Source: an uncultured Candidatus Saccharibacteria bacterium (lineage in GTDB: Bacteria > Patescibacteriota > Saccharimonadia > Saccharimonadales > Saccharimonadaceae). Taken from it: a DNA stretch of 62,239 nt. Every line of letters begins with the position of its first letter. Position 1 is the stretch's first letter. The stretch spans positions 1 to 62,239 of the forward strand of contig CAMUBZ010000004.1 in NCBI GenBank assembly GCA_947087275.1, in the 5' to 3' direction. A program made the position numbers and the translations under genes. Below, piece by piece: positions 1 through 8,168 of this stretch. Below the pieces are notes generated by a model. It was given only the letters and a program-made list of their open reading frames with translations. It made no database searches and was not told the origin of the DNA.

Positions 1-50
1 TCGACACAAGGCTCTTCAGGCCTCTGCTCTACCAACTGAGCTACAGAACC
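1..50 (-). tRNA. tRNA-Phe (GAA), 3' part outside window
   Basis: On the minus strand the first 50 bases give a 5' acceptor strand GGTTCTG, a normal D arm (GCTC, AGTTGGTA, GAGC) and an anticodon arm whose 7-base loop CTGAAGA holds anticodon GAA. The stem GAGGC pairs with GCCTT. The T arm and 3' acceptor strand lie beyond position 1, so the gene is cut only by the window edge. Confidence 0.9.
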
Positions 51-114
51 ATACCTACATTATAGCACATCTCGCCCATAATGTAAGCCCCCAGTAGCCC
101 AAAACGGACAATTT

Positions 115-714
115 TTAGTCTTTTTTCTTGAAATACTCTTTGCCTAGGCCACAAAGTGGACAGATAAAATCATCTGGCACTTCGTCGCCATAATAAACAT
201 AGCCACAGGCCATACAGACCCAAGCCGTCTGGCCTTTTTCGGTCTTCACCTTGGTCAAGTCTTCTTTGTGCTCTTGATAATAAGCATAAGTCATTGGTTT
301 CTTGTCTTGCAAAACATCCGCCTCAATCATGCGCCCAATATAAATCGTATGCGTCTCGGCATCAATCGCATCCACTTTCTCGCAAACCATATACCCCAGC
401 GAGTCCTTGAGTACAGGTACACCCTCAACTTCGGTCGTCTCGCATTCAGTACATTTGTCGATATCTTTGGAAGACTTGAACCCGAAAGTCTCAATAACTT
501 TAGGGTCTACCTCCTCGCCCAATACGGACAGTGCAAACTTGTCGTTCTCACGGAGCAACTTATGTGAATGGTTGGTCTTGGCTACGGCTACCGTAATCAG
601 GGGTTGCTCACCCGCGCTCGCGCGCGAAACGGCATCCACGATACAGCCACCGCCCTGTGTGGTCAAAACATACACACCTTGAGTGATTTTACGGGTAATT
701 TTGGGATTCTTCAT
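115..714 (-). CDS. Flavin reductase-like protein with C-terminal rubredoxin domain
   Basis: 199 aa from the ATG at 714. That start has AGGA six bases upstream and is preferred over an upstream TTG at 741. The N-terminal ~155 residues match the flavin-reductase-like FMN-binding split barrel ([33 protein letters not shown]). The last ~35 residues are a rubredoxin knuckle pair (CMACGYVY and CPLCG), which would bind one Fe. Family knowledge: such fusions act as cytoplasmic electron-transfer flavoproteins (high-molecular-weight rubredoxin/NADH-rubredoxin oxidoreductase type), often in oxygen or peroxide detoxification. The physiological partner is not visible. It lies alone between two tRNA genes on the same strand. 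Confidence 0.88.
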   Translation of the reverse strand: MKNPKITRKITQGVYVLTTQGGGCIVDAVSRASAGEQPLITVAVAKTNHSHKLLRENDKFALSVLGEEVDPKVIETFGFKSSKDIDKCTECETTEVEGVPVLKDSLGYMVCEKVDAIDAETHTIYIGRMIEADVLQDKKPMTYAYYQEHKEDLTKVKTEKGQTAWVCMACGYVYYGDEVPDDFICPLCGLGKEYFKKKD

Positions 715-847
715 AATAATTCCTGTTCTAACGTTACGCAAAGTGATAACCAGAATAGCCTAGAATGGTATTTTCTCTTTCCGAAGCGCGCCTCATGGCG
801 AGCGATGGAAGAAAAATGCCAAGGTAGGGTATTGTGGTATCACGCAG

Positions 848-932
848 TGGTGCCCGAAATGGGACTTGAACCCATATGGATTTCTCCATTCGATTTTAAG
901 TCGAACGCGTATACCAATTCCGCCATTCGGGC
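848..932 (-). tRNA. tRNA-Leu (TAA) with encoded CCA
   Basis: The minus strand folds into a class II tRNA: acceptor GCCCGAA/TTCGGGC, D arm with GG, anticodon loop CTTAAAA (anticodon TAA), a long variable arm (TGGA...TCCA), T loop TTCAAGT, and ACCA encoded at the 3' end. The long variable arm and anticodon fit Leu. Confidence 0.95.
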
Positions 933-969
933 GCCATCACTGCTACTTTCATTATAGCACAGTTCAGAA

Positions 970-1098
970 TAAAAAAGAATCTGCCAGCTACCTGACAGAT
1001 TCTAAGACATATAGCACATTTGCGAACACCCGGTGCTACCGTTTATTTAATTTGTGGGACTACGGGCGGCTCTCAACGTCAGATTCGTCCGAGTTCCT
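970..1098 (-). ncRNA. Putative small structured RNA, family not recognised
   Basis: The minus strand has a promoter-like TTGACG at 1127-1132 and TAAAAT at 1105-1110 (16-bp spacer). About 130 nt later there is an intrinsic terminator: stem GAATCTG...CAGATTC (977-1002) followed by six T. Between them there is no ORF of note but there is a hairpin (CTCGGACG/CGTTGAG) and a CGGT-AGC-ACCG mini-hairpin. I could not match it to SRP RNA, tmRNA, 6S or RNase P. A segment GGTAGCACCGGG is only loosely T-box-like, and the next gene is not an aminoacyl-tRNA synthetase. Confidence 0.5.
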
Positions 1099-1221
1099 AC
1101 TTACATTTTATCATAACCACAAACCGCGTCAACCTTGATTTTTGTATAAAATCTGCATTAACTCCCAAAAGTTTTCCACAGAAGTAACAGAGGTGAAATG
1201 TAAAAACCGAACAAATAACCA

Positions 1222-1250
1222 TTGACTTTTTGCACCATCTGTGATACAAT
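1222..1250 (+). promoter_or_regulatory. Promoter of the Dsb-like operon
   Basis: TTGACT (1222-1227), 17-bp spacer ending TGTGA, TACAAT (1245-1250). It reads into the two-gene thiol-oxidoreductase operon. A second TATACT box at 1297-1302 sits only six bases before the chosen ATG but lacks a clear -35. Confidence 0.75.
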
Positions 1251-1308
1251 AGAATTATAACCACCAGAATTGTGTGGCAAGTCTAAGTTGTTGTGCTATA
1301 CTAATAAC

Positions 1309-1971
1309 ATGACAAGTGGAGGAAGACCCTGGCTACGCCGGTTTGAGCGTTGGCTAGATGAATGGAAAATCACCTTTTCGGGGATTGTTTTGGCGACCCG
1401 TGATGTTAAGTTTTTGTTGACTGTTGCGCTAACCTTCGTGATTTTTGGCACGCTCATGACGTTACTTTCGGGAAGTACAGCTGCCTTTAATTTATTTGGC
1501 GTGGCGGACTTTTGGGGCAAACTTCGAATTATTGGCGATGGCTTCTTGGGCCTTTTTGGCGTGAACCGCAATTTTTGGGACTGGGCGTTGACTTTCTTTG
1601 TGACGCTCCTACAAAGCCTTTTGATTGGTCTCGTCGTGCTGGTTTGGCGCCATAAGCGTCGTGATAAGAAATCCCAAGTCGTAGCCAAGGCCACTAATTC
1701 CGACAATGTACAGAGCGCCGGATTGGCGGCTGGTTTGGCTGTGCTGGGCACCGGTTGCCCCACCTGTGGCACCACACTGATTGCACCAATTATTGGCACG
1801 CTCTTTAGCACTAGCAGCTACACTCTTGCCAGTACGATTTCTGGGTTACTCACAGCGGCAGCAGTGATTATCGCACTCTTTTCGCTCAAACGCATTAGCA
1901 ATGACGCTTATGCGTTGCTGATTAGTGAACGTTATCAAAATAAGCATCAATCAGAAATGAAGGAGAAATAA
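1309..1971 (+). CDS. Multi-pass membrane protein with CPTC motif, likely DsbA partner
   Basis: 220 aa from the ATG at 1309. Four to five hydrophobic segments are visible, roughly residues 30-55, 75-100, 130-150 and 165-190. Its only two cysteines form a CPTC motif (GTGCPTCGTT, about residue 148) next to a membrane segment. The next gene, 3 bp downstream in the same operon, encodes a CPYC thioredoxin-fold protein. I infer that this membrane protein exchanges electrons with it in place of DsbB or VKOR. It lacks the four-cysteine arrangement of both families, so the role is a context-based guess. Confidence 0.6.
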   Translation: MTSGGRPWLRRFERWLDEWKITFSGIVLATRDVKFLLTVALTFVIFGTLMTLLSGSTAAFNLFGVADFWGKLRIIGDGFLGLFGVNRNFWDWALTFFVTLLQSLLIGLVVLVWRHKRRDKKSQVVAKATNSDNVQSAGLAAGLAVLGTGCPTCGTTLIAPIIGTLFSTSSYTLASTISGLLTAAAVIIALFSLKRISNDAYALLISERYQNKHQSEMKEK

Positions 1972-1974
1972 TCT

Positions 1975-2661
1975 ATGAAACAACTACGTACTATCGGAAT
2001 TATCGCCGTAATCGTCTTGCTGTTTGGCGTTGTGATTGCGAGTTTGTCCTCACGACCATCGGCGGGTGAGCAAGTCTGGAATGAGGCCACAACGGTTGGC
2101 AGTATGGATGCCAAAAATCACTATGTGATGTACACCGACATTATGTGCCCATATTGCGACTTTTTCTCACGCGTAGTAATGGATAACTGGGATAAGTTTA
2201 CGGCTTACCTCGAGGAAAATGATATTTTGTTTGAAATTCGGCTTACAGACTATCTTTATGAGGGCACAGGCAGCCAGTACTCGCGCGATTCTGCCGAAGC
2301 GGCCTATTGCGCGATGCGCGAAAATAAATTCTGGGATTTTTATCACGGCGCCCAAACCGCGTTGCTAGAAGATTACCATTCCAAGGGCATTGGCGACAGC
2401 AAGACTTCGCCCAGTATCAAAGATTTACCAGATGATTATTGGCTAGAGATTGGCCACGAGGCTGGCCTAGGCACAGATTTTGATAACTGTGTAGCCAACC
2501 ATGAAATGGCGAGTGAACTCGACAACAATACTCGTCGTGCTAATCAAGTTGCTCAAGGCTATCCTTATTTCAAGTTCAACAAGTTCACGACTGCTGGTTT
2601 TGATAGCAGCTGGGGCTGGGATTACGTCAAAATGTATCTCGACGCCGGGCTCAGTAAATAG
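1975..2661 (+). CDS. DsbA/DsbG-like thiol-disulfide oxidoreductase, membrane-anchored
   Basis: 228 aa. An N-terminal hydrophobic segment (residues 6-24) serves as signal or anchor, followed by a thioredoxin-fold domain with the active site MCPYCDFF (about residues 59-66) and an inserted helical region typical of the DsbA/Thioredoxin_4 group. It probably forms or isomerises disulfides in exported proteins; the window encodes several Cys-containing surface proteins. AGGAG precedes the ATG. It is co-transcribed with the CPTC membrane protein and ends at a bidirectional terminator shared with hisS. Confidence 0.85.
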   Translation: MKQLRTIGIIAVIVLLFGVVIASLSSRPSAGEQVWNEATTVGSMDAKNHYVMYTDIMCPYCDFFSRVVMDNWDKFTAYLEENDILFEIRLTDYLYEGTGSQYSRDSAEAAYCAMRENKFWDFYHGAQTALLEDYHSKGIGDSKTSPSIKDLPDDYWLEIGHEAGLGTDFDNCVANHEMASELDNNTRRANQVAQGYPYFKFNKFTTAGFDSSWGWDYVKMYLDAGLSK

Positions 2662-2678
2662 CCTACAAACAGGCTATT
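2657..2678. terminator. Bidirectional terminator between dsbA-like gene and hisS
   Basis: AATAGCCT - ACAAAC - AGGCTATT is a perfect 8-bp stem. It overlaps the ends of both convergent genes, which is compact 3'-end packing. Confidence 0.7.
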
Positions 2679-3963
2679 TCTCGATTTCGGCGCCAGTTTT
2701 TAGATTACGTAATTTGTAGTGGCCTGACGCTGCTTCGGTTTCACCAATCACGGCGGCGAACTGTGCTACTTTGCTGGCATATTTCATCTTGTCGCCGAGT
2801 TTTTTCTCAGTCAGGACCAAATCTACAGTTTTGCCTTCGGCTCGCAAATCTGTAGCGAACTTAGCGCAAGCCTGATACTCATTGCTAGAGATTGGCAATA
2901 AACACACGTCCACAGGCTTGCTCTCGCTAGCCTTGGCTAACCCAGCATCCACAAAGGCTGCAAACAAGCGTGTGAGGCCAATCGATCCGCCTACACCTGG
3001 CAGAGCCTGATCGGTATAGTGATTGGCTAAGTTTTCGTAGCGTCCGCCAGAGCAAATCGAGCCAAACTCGCGATAATCTGGCGCAATCGTTTCGAACACC
3101 GTGCCAGTATAATAATCCAACCCGCGCACAATCATCATATCAGCTATAACTTCCGTGGTGGCAGACAATTCTTGGACGGTCTTGAGCACAATATCCAATT
3201 CTTCCACCCCCTCCAAGAAGGTAGCATCTTGGCAACCCAGATCCCGTAATTTTGGTACAACTTCGGTGTAATCACCATGAATCTGCATAAATGTTGTAAT
3301 CTTTACAACATTTTCCGTACCCAGGCCTAAGTCTTGCAAGGCTTCAACGGTCTTTTCTGGCGGTACCTTTTCGGCGTGGTCGACGATATTAAAGATTTCG
3401 GCGGATAAATGGTTCAAATTTAGTGCTTGCAACAGGCCACTGAGTAATTTACGGTTGCTCACGCGCACTACAAAACTCGGCAACGGCAATACTTTGAGCG
3501 CATCTACCAAAGTTGCAATTACTTCGGCATCATACGCTACGGGCAGGGTATTCCAGCCGATCACATCCACGTCACACTGGTAGAATTCCCGAAATCGCCC
3601 CTTTTGCGCCCGTTCGCCCCGGAAGTTCCGGCCAATCTGCGTGACTTTAAAGGGGAAGGTCAAATCATTTGCGTGTTCCACCGTATAGCGCGCGAGTGGT
3701 ACGGTATGATCAAAACGCAGGGCTTGGTCGGCATCATTGGCGGTTTCGGCGGTTTTGACTACTTTATAAATCTGCTTCTCGGTGTCGCCGCCAGCTTTGG
3801 CAAGCAAAATCTCAGTGCGATCAATCGTGGGAGTCTCAATACTTTGGAACCCATGCTGTGCATAGGCTGCAGTAATGCCGGACTTGAGGCGGTTAAACTC
3901 GGCTTGCATGGCTGGCGTCAGCTCTTGCATACCACTGATGGGGGAAGTATTGAATTTTTTCAT
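2674..3963 (-). CDS. hisS: Histidine--tRNA ligase
   Basis: 429 aa, normal family length. Class II synthetase features are visible: RFDHTVPLARY, motif 2 FRGERAQKGRFREFYQ, the His-specific LDYYTGTVFE, GGRYENL, and motif 3 GVGGSIGLTRL. A C-terminal anticodon-binding domain follows (VCLLPISSNEY...). It charges tRNA-His in the cytoplasm. TATAAT lies nine bases before the ATG on the minus strand, so the mRNA has at most a few leader bases and no Shine-Dalgarno. Confidence 0.97.
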   Translation of the reverse strand: MKKFNTSPISGMQELTPAMQAEFNRLKSGITAAYAQHGFQSIETPTIDRTEILLAKAGGDTEKQIYKVVKTAETANDADQALRFDHTVPLARYTVEHANDLTFPFKVTQIGRNFRGERAQKGRFREFYQCDVDVIGWNTLPVAYDAEVIATLVDALKVLPLPSFVVRVSNRKLLSGLLQALNLNHLSAEIFNIVDHAEKVPPEKTVEALQDLGLGTENVVKITTFMQIHGDYTEVVPKLRDLGCQDATFLEGVEELDIVLKTVQELSATTEVIADMMIVRGLDYYTGTVFETIAPDYREFGSICSGGRYENLANHYTDQALPGVGGSIGLTRLFAAFVDAGLAKASESKPVDVCLLPISSNEYQACAKFATDLRAEGKTVDLVLTEKKLGDKMKYASKVAQFAAVIGETEAASGHYKLRNLKTGAEIEK

Positions 3964-3992
3964 AATAAATATATTATAGCACTAAATTGCGC

Positions 3993-5366
3993 TTAGCGCA
4001 CGTAGTGGTCAAAGATAAAGCGCACCAGGCCAAAGAGTAGCACAATGCCTAGAGCAATCAAAACAATTTGTGATGCGCTAATTCCATGGGATTGTCCTTG
4101 TTGTTCAGTATTTTTCGTGGTGCTACTGACTTCTGTTGCGGTTTCGCTCGTTATGATCTGAGAATTCATTGTATTCTCGGCTTCGACTTGCTCGCCCCAG
4201 ACTGTCGACTCGTCACCGTCAAGCGATTCAATCGGGTCAGTCTCAATGTTCATGCCACCGCCTACGGTATAGACCGTACTGCTGGCAGAGTTCTCTGTAT
4301 TGCTACTAACATTGGTGTTAGGCGTAGTTGGTGGCTGCTGAGTGTTCGTGATTGGCGCATCGTCTATGCTTCGCGCTTCAGCTACGGTAATCGGGATTTT
4401 GAGTGTTACTATATTTTCATCGCTATCCCCCACGGTATAGGCCAAGGTATATTGCCCCGCCCGGCTCAAATCCACTTCAGATTTTGTAATAATTTGCTCG
4501 GGTGCGTACACGCCGTCTTCACCGTCGCGCGCGCTCACTAATTTTGTAAAATCAACCTGGTCGCCCACGGTATAAGTTCGCTGGCCTTTGTAAGTAATCT
4601 CTGGCACGCCACCCCGCTGTAAGTGCTTAATAAACTCACGGTATGGCTCTTGATCGGCGCCCTTGAGGTTGCGATAAGCCAGAACAATGCGCGTTTTGTT
4701 TGCGACATCCAGATTTTTGTTATTCAGTACCGCATCGGATAATTGTGACTTATAAGTTTCAATCTGGCCGACGATATAATTTTTGAGTAAATTATACAAC
4801 GCCGTTTTGCCCTCGCTTTCGCTCCAAGTTGATTTGCGCAGGCCGTCAGTCATTACGACATAGCGTTCACTACTTCCACTCGGCATAAACGCCGTTGCCA
4901 AGGAATAATTCAGGTTGCTCAGCATCTGCACATTTGCCCCTTGCACATCAAGCATATACCCTTTGCCCAGTGAAACTGAGTAGGTTTTGGGCGCACTGGT
5001 AAATTTGATTTCCGTGCCTTGTGTGCTAGTTTGCTCACTTACAACTACTTGTCCGCTCGGATTTAGAATCTTGACTGCGGCATTAGAGCTCAAGGTCTCT
5101 GCTGTCACAGTGATTTTGGCCGAGCGAAAGTCGCTCGCAAAGACGAGTTCGTATGCTACCTTGCCAGACTTGCCTGGAATCCGCAAGGTCAGGGAATTAT
5201 TGTAAACTGGCGCCGGCCCCACGCCGATTTCTTGCGCGTGGCTCACGGTAGGCTGATGGTAAGCCATAATCTTTGCCCCAGCCACTACACCCAGTGCAAG
5301 TGTCACTAACAGCAACCCTAGCCGGAGTTTGTGTCGCATCAAATTGTCCCAAATCTCACCAATCAT
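3993..5366 (-). CDS. Surface protein with Ig-like domain and C-terminal membrane anchor
   Basis: 457 aa from the ATG at 5366, which lies 12 bases after a minus-strand TATAAT (5379-5384). The N-terminus carries a signal sequence (RLGLLLVTLALGVVAGAK), then an extracellular part of ~250 residues. Around residues 255-340 there is an Ig-like/DUF5011-type segment (YTVGDQVDFTKLVSARD...GQYTLAYTVGD). A Ser/Thr/Asn-rich linker and a final transmembrane helix (IVLIALGIVLLFGLV) with a short basic tail follow. There is no LPXTG motif, so anchoring is by the C-terminal helix. The function is unknown, presumably cell-surface. Confidence 0.75.
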   Translation of the reverse strand: MIGEIWDNLMRHKLRLGLLLVTLALGVVAGAKIMAYHQPTVSHAQEIGVGPAPVYNNSLTLRIPGKSGKVAYELVFASDFRSAKITVTAETLSSNAAVKILNPSGQVVVSEQTSTQGTEIKFTSAPKTYSVSLGKGYMLDVQGANVQMLSNLNYSLATAFMPSGSSERYVVMTDGLRKSTWSESEGKTALYNLLKNYIVGQIETYKSQLSDAVLNNKNLDVANKTRIVLAYRNLKGADQEPYREFIKHLQRGGVPEITYKGQRTYTVGDQVDFTKLVSARDGEDGVYAPEQIITKSEVDLSRAGQYTLAYTVGDSDENIVTLKIPITVAEARSIDDAPITNTQQPPTTPNTNVSSNTENSASSTVYTVGGGMNIETDPIESLDGDESTVWGEQVEAENTMNSQIITSETATEVSSTTKNTEQQGQSHGISASQIVLIALGIVLLFGLVRFIFDHYVR

Positions 5367-5468
5367 ATAATGCTTATAATTATACCACAGATTGCATAAA
5401 AATACAATAGTAAACTGGGGTAAAATGCTTTTCACGTTTTTGCTTAAATTTCTGCTATAATAATTATC

Positions 5469-5963
5469 ATGGCAAAGCAGAAGAAAGAAGACATTGTAGA
5501 TAAACTCGTGGCTTGGGGATGTAAACTGATTCATCTCGACAAGCATACCGCGGCCTTTCAGCAACTTGCTAAGTTTGTCATCGTGGGCGTCATCAACACC
5601 GCTATCAACTGGACGATTTTTGCTATCGCTTTGCATCTTTTGCCGATTCCAGATGAAGTTGCCAAATCGGTCGTCGCTAGTGCGATTGCTTTTGCTATTT
5701 CGACTATTTTCAATTTCTGGGCCAGTACCACTTGGGTCTTCAATACCACCAACAAAAAATCCCGCAAGCGCCTCTTTATTGAGTTTGCCGTTATGAATGG
5801 TATTGCCTTCTTGCTCTTTGACGAAGCAATGTTGGCCTGGCTCGTCTCAGCAAATTGGCATCCAATGATTGCTAAAGTCGCTACCACGGCCTGTGCTATG
5901 GTCTTCAACTTTATCACACGTAAGATGTTTCTCGAAGATCACTCTACGCGCAAAACATCTTAA
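5469..5963 (+). CDS. GtrA-like membrane protein
   Basis: 164 aa with four hydrophobic segments. It matches the GtrA family (FVIVGVINTAINWTIFAIALHLLP, FNFWASTTWVF, FNFITRKMF). Family members act with polyprenyl-phosphate sugar transfer in envelope polysaccharide or teichoic acid decoration. TATAAT (5456-5461) ends seven bases before the ATG, so the mRNA is predicted leaderless. Its 3' end overlaps the convergent ATP-grasp gene by 20 bp. Confidence 0.88.
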   Translation: MAKQKKEDIVDKLVAWGCKLIHLDKHTAAFQQLAKFVIVGVINTAINWTIFAIALHLLPIPDEVAKSVVASAIAFAISTIFNFWASTTWVFNTTNKKSRKRLFIEFAVMNGIAFLLFDEAMLAWLVSANWHPMIAKVATTACAMVFNFITRKMFLEDHSTRKTS

Positions 5964-6765
5964 GCACCGCGTCGCGGTAAATCGCTTTGACTTTCGCGTA
6001 ATCTTCTGGAAATTGCTCAAGATAGTGGGCGGTTGCTACGCCACTATTGATTTCGATAATTAGTAAATTATGACTCTCGGCGTCACGAATGATGTCTACG
6101 CTACAAAATCTTAGCCCAATCGCCCTTGCTGCACGTTGCGCTAGGCCCGTCAACTCCTGCCATAAATCCTCATCGTCCACACGGCTCACCGTTGCTCCTT
6201 GACTCAGATTAAACTTCCAATTATCATCCTGGCGGTTCTTCTGGTAGATTAGTCTCGCCTCACCATCTAGCATAATGACGCGGTACTCATGTGCAATATT
6301 ATAGAACGGGCACATACTGGCCGAAAAACTCTGCCAAAAGACTTCCTCCAATACGGCCGGAACTTGGTCGAGCGCCGTTACTAAACTCACTCCCATGCCA
6401 CATTGGCCAGCATTGGGCTTAATGACAATACGCTGATTGTGCTTTGCAAAATATTCCGCGATATATTCAGGAGTATTACGACCCTCCACAAACTCCCCCA
6501 CAGTGGAGTTTTGATAGAGCATTGCGTGCTCTATCACCGGCACAGCCTTCTGACGTAAAATCTCAAAAGTGACATATTTATCATCGGCTGCCATGCTAGA
6601 TGCCGCGGGGTTTAGATCGAACTTACCGTACCCTAGCACATGTCGCTCTTGGCCATCGCGTTGCATCACTGCCAGCCAATCTGACGATAGCCAAGTCAAG
6701 TCAATTTGATTTTCTTGGCAGATTTCCTCTAGAATCTGATGATACGATGAAGTTTTTCCTTGCAT
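5944..6765 (-). CDS. ATP-grasp ligase family protein
   Basis: 273 aa from the ATG at 6765, which lies seven bases after a minus-strand TATAAT (6773-6778), a leaderless arrangement. ORF extension upstream to 6831 is ignored. ATP-grasp features are VIKPNAGQCGMGVSLV (glycine-rich ATP loop) and a metal-binding end VDIIRD...LLIIEINSGVA. The closest groups by eye are RimK-like or glutathione-synthase-like amino-acid ligases; the substrate cannot be told. Convergent overlap with GtrA. Confidence 0.8.
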   Translation of the reverse strand: MQGKTSSYHQILEEICQENQIDLTWLSSDWLAVMQRDGQERHVLGYGKFDLNPAASSMAADDKYVTFEILRQKAVPVIEHAMLYQNSTVGEFVEGRNTPEYIAEYFAKHNQRIVIKPNAGQCGMGVSLVTALDQVPAVLEEVFWQSFSASMCPFYNIAHEYRVIMLDGEARLIYQKNRQDDNWKFNLSQGATVSRVDDEDLWQELTGLAQRAARAIGLRFCSVDIIRDAESHNLLIIEINSGVATAHYLEQFPEDYAKVKAIYRDAVLKMFCA

Positions 6766-6802
6766 AATCCTCATTATATCACGGTTTTCCATGTTGTAAC
6801 TA

Positions 6803-6831
6803 TTGACAAAATTGGGTATGTGTGCTATCAT
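6803..6831 (+). promoter_or_regulatory. Promoter of the G-tract gene
   Basis: TTGACA (6803-6808), 17-bp spacer ending TGTGTGC, TATCAT (6826-6831). It drives a ~140-nt leader with a strong hairpin (6891-6939). Confidence 0.75.
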
Positions 6832-6890
6832 GGAGGTATGGGATAGATTTATCCCTTTGCAGATTACCAGTGATAGTTAACTCTTTGGCC

Positions 6891-6939
6891 TTGAATGGCA
6901 TTGAGTGCGTCAGTTTTTGGCGCTTTCGATGCCATTCAA
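6891..6939 (+). promoter_or_regulatory. 5' leader hairpin
   Basis: TTGAATGGCAT pairs perfectly with ATGCCATTCAA across a 27-base loop region that has its own GTGC/GCGC pairing. There is no U tract, so it is not a terminator. It could stabilise the mRNA or control translation of the gene at 6976. Confidence 0.6.
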
Positions 6940-6975
6940 GCGATGGTAAAATAAACACCCCAAGGAGGAAAAGTT

Positions 6976-7200
6976 ATGTGTAAATTATTCAAGAACAGAG
7001 TTACGAAAGAAGATGTGAATGCTGTGGAAGCAAAGATTGATCAGGCCTGCAAACAGGTTCAGGTCAATGGCAGTATCTTGGCGAGAGTGTTGGATAAGTT
7101 GGCTCCTGAGAAAGCGCCGGATTTGGCGATACCTCAGAGAGAACTGAAAACTATGCGTCGCGAAGAGGCCCAGAACTTCTACGGGGGGGGGCGCACTTAA
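6976..7200 (+). pseudogene. N-terminal part of a gene split at a G9 tract (OFF or frameshifted)
   Basis: 74 aa read from ATG 6976 behind an excellent AAGGAGG. It is a helical, charged segment (residues 5-50 could form a coiled coil) that ends after nine consecutive G at GGGRT-stop. The same tract is continuous in another frame with the 171-aa ORF downstream, which has no Shine-Dalgarno of its own. Removing one G would give a single 254-aa protein. Product not recognised. Confidence 0.8.
7183..7191 (+). repeat. Homopolymeric G9 tract, candidate slippage site
   Basis: Nine G in a row inside a coding region, the longest such G run I noticed. Eight G would restore one ORF from 6976 to 7741. Poly-G tracts are classic phase-variation switches in small-genome host-associated bacteria. 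Confidence 0.85.
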
Positions 7201-7741
7201 CTGTGTTGAAACAATCACCAGTTTTATGTTACTTGTGACGTTGCCCGATGATAAGGAATTTCAGGTTAGGTTTGTCGTACCGAAATCTGTGCCGACCGAC
7301 GTGAGTGGTCAGGCAATAGATTTGACAGCCTTCCAGTCTTATCCGGAATTAATCGAGGGCGCCGGCCTGTATCATTTTGAGTGTACCCCCACCTTTCTGT
7401 TTGGTGATTTTTGGATGGAACAGGAAACAATCTATTTTCGTCCGAAGAATCCGCTGGAAGCCAAGCATATTTTCGTAAATCTCAACTGTCCTGTCGAAAC
7501 CGACCCGCTGCGGGCTTATGTCGCAGAGCATTCGATTGATCATCCCACCAAATGTACTGACAGTCCGTATTTTATTATGGATTTATCCTACAACGAAATG
7601 GAGTTCAATAGTGCGGTCGATGTTGGTTATCATCAGAAAGACTATCAGGACTTTCGGGCCAAGCGCCTGCGCGAGTTGCGTGCGGCTTGTCAGCAGCGCT
7701 ATCAGGAATACTATAGTGGTTCCGATAAAGTAACACAGTAA
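7190..7741 (+). pseudogene. C-terminal part of the G9-split gene, hypothetical
   Basis: Frame open from the G tract at 7190 to the stop at 7741; the first internal ATG is at 7226 and has no ribosome-binding site. The ~180 residues are hydrophilic with a beta-rich look (LVTLPDDKEFQVRFVVPKS, FRPKNPLEAKHIFVNLNC) and a charged C-terminal helix. No family recognised. It is followed by a good terminator at 7761-7786. Confidence 0.7.
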
Positions 7742-7760
7742 TTGCTATCACGATGAATCT

Positions 7761-7786
7761 AAACCCCGGCAGCAATGTCGGGGTTT
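7761..7786 (+). terminator. Intrinsic terminator
   Basis: AAACCCCG ... CGGGGTTT, 8-bp stem with a 10-nt loop, directly after the G9-split gene. Confidence 0.8.
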
Positions 7787-7789
7787 GGC

Positions 7790-7818
7790 TTGACATCTTC
7801 TTGCAAACCGCTTATACT
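7790..7818 (+). promoter_or_regulatory. Promoter for small membrane protein gene
   Basis: TTGACA (7790-7795), 17-bp spacer, TATACT (7813-7818). A second TATAAT lies at about 7834. Confidence 0.65.
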
Positions 7819-7856
7819 TTTATCAAATATTACTATAATATCAAAAGGAAAAAATA

Positions 7857-8119
7857 TGGCAAACAATACTAAAACTCCAAGAATTCCCGCAGAATATACT
7901 CCAATCTCGATGTGGGGCTACTTTGGCTACTCAATTTTATTCGCAATTCCAATCATCGGCTGGATCTTTGTAGTTATCTTTGCACTTACCGCCAGCAATC
8001 ATAACTTGCGCAACTTTGCGCGCTCACAATTCTGCCTCTTGATTATTTGGATTGTGTTGCTCCTAGTCAGCTGTTTCACCGGCCTGCTCGCATCCATGTT
8101 TAACGGCATAAAGATGTAG
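7857..8119 (+). CDS. Small two-helix membrane protein
   Basis: 87 aa from ATG 7857 (AAAGG upstream). It has two hydrophobic segments (about residues 22-47 and 60-83) around a conserved-looking polar loop SNHNLRNFARSQFCLL. The layout resembles uncharacterised small Gram-positive membrane proteins. Function unknown. Confidence 0.7.
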
Positions 8120-8168
8120 TCAAAATCCAGATTTGCTATATAATATATAGTATAACTTAGGAGATATT

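Noticed and set aside
742-847. Gene between the flavin reductase and tRNA-Leu
   Set aside because: No open frame with a start signal on either strand.
970-1098. T-box riboswitch
   Set aside because: GGTAGCACCGGG only loosely resembles the T-box sequence, and the downstream genes on that strand are a tRNA and a flavin reductase, not a synthetase or amino-acid gene.
1170-1185. Replication origin (TTTTCCACA DnaA-box-like)
   Set aside because: A single near-match with no cluster of boxes and no dnaA or dnaN nearby.
7226-7741. Independent 171-aa gene starting at ATG 7226
   Set aside because: No Shine-Dalgarno and the frame is open upstream to the G9 tract; better explained as the second half of a split gene.
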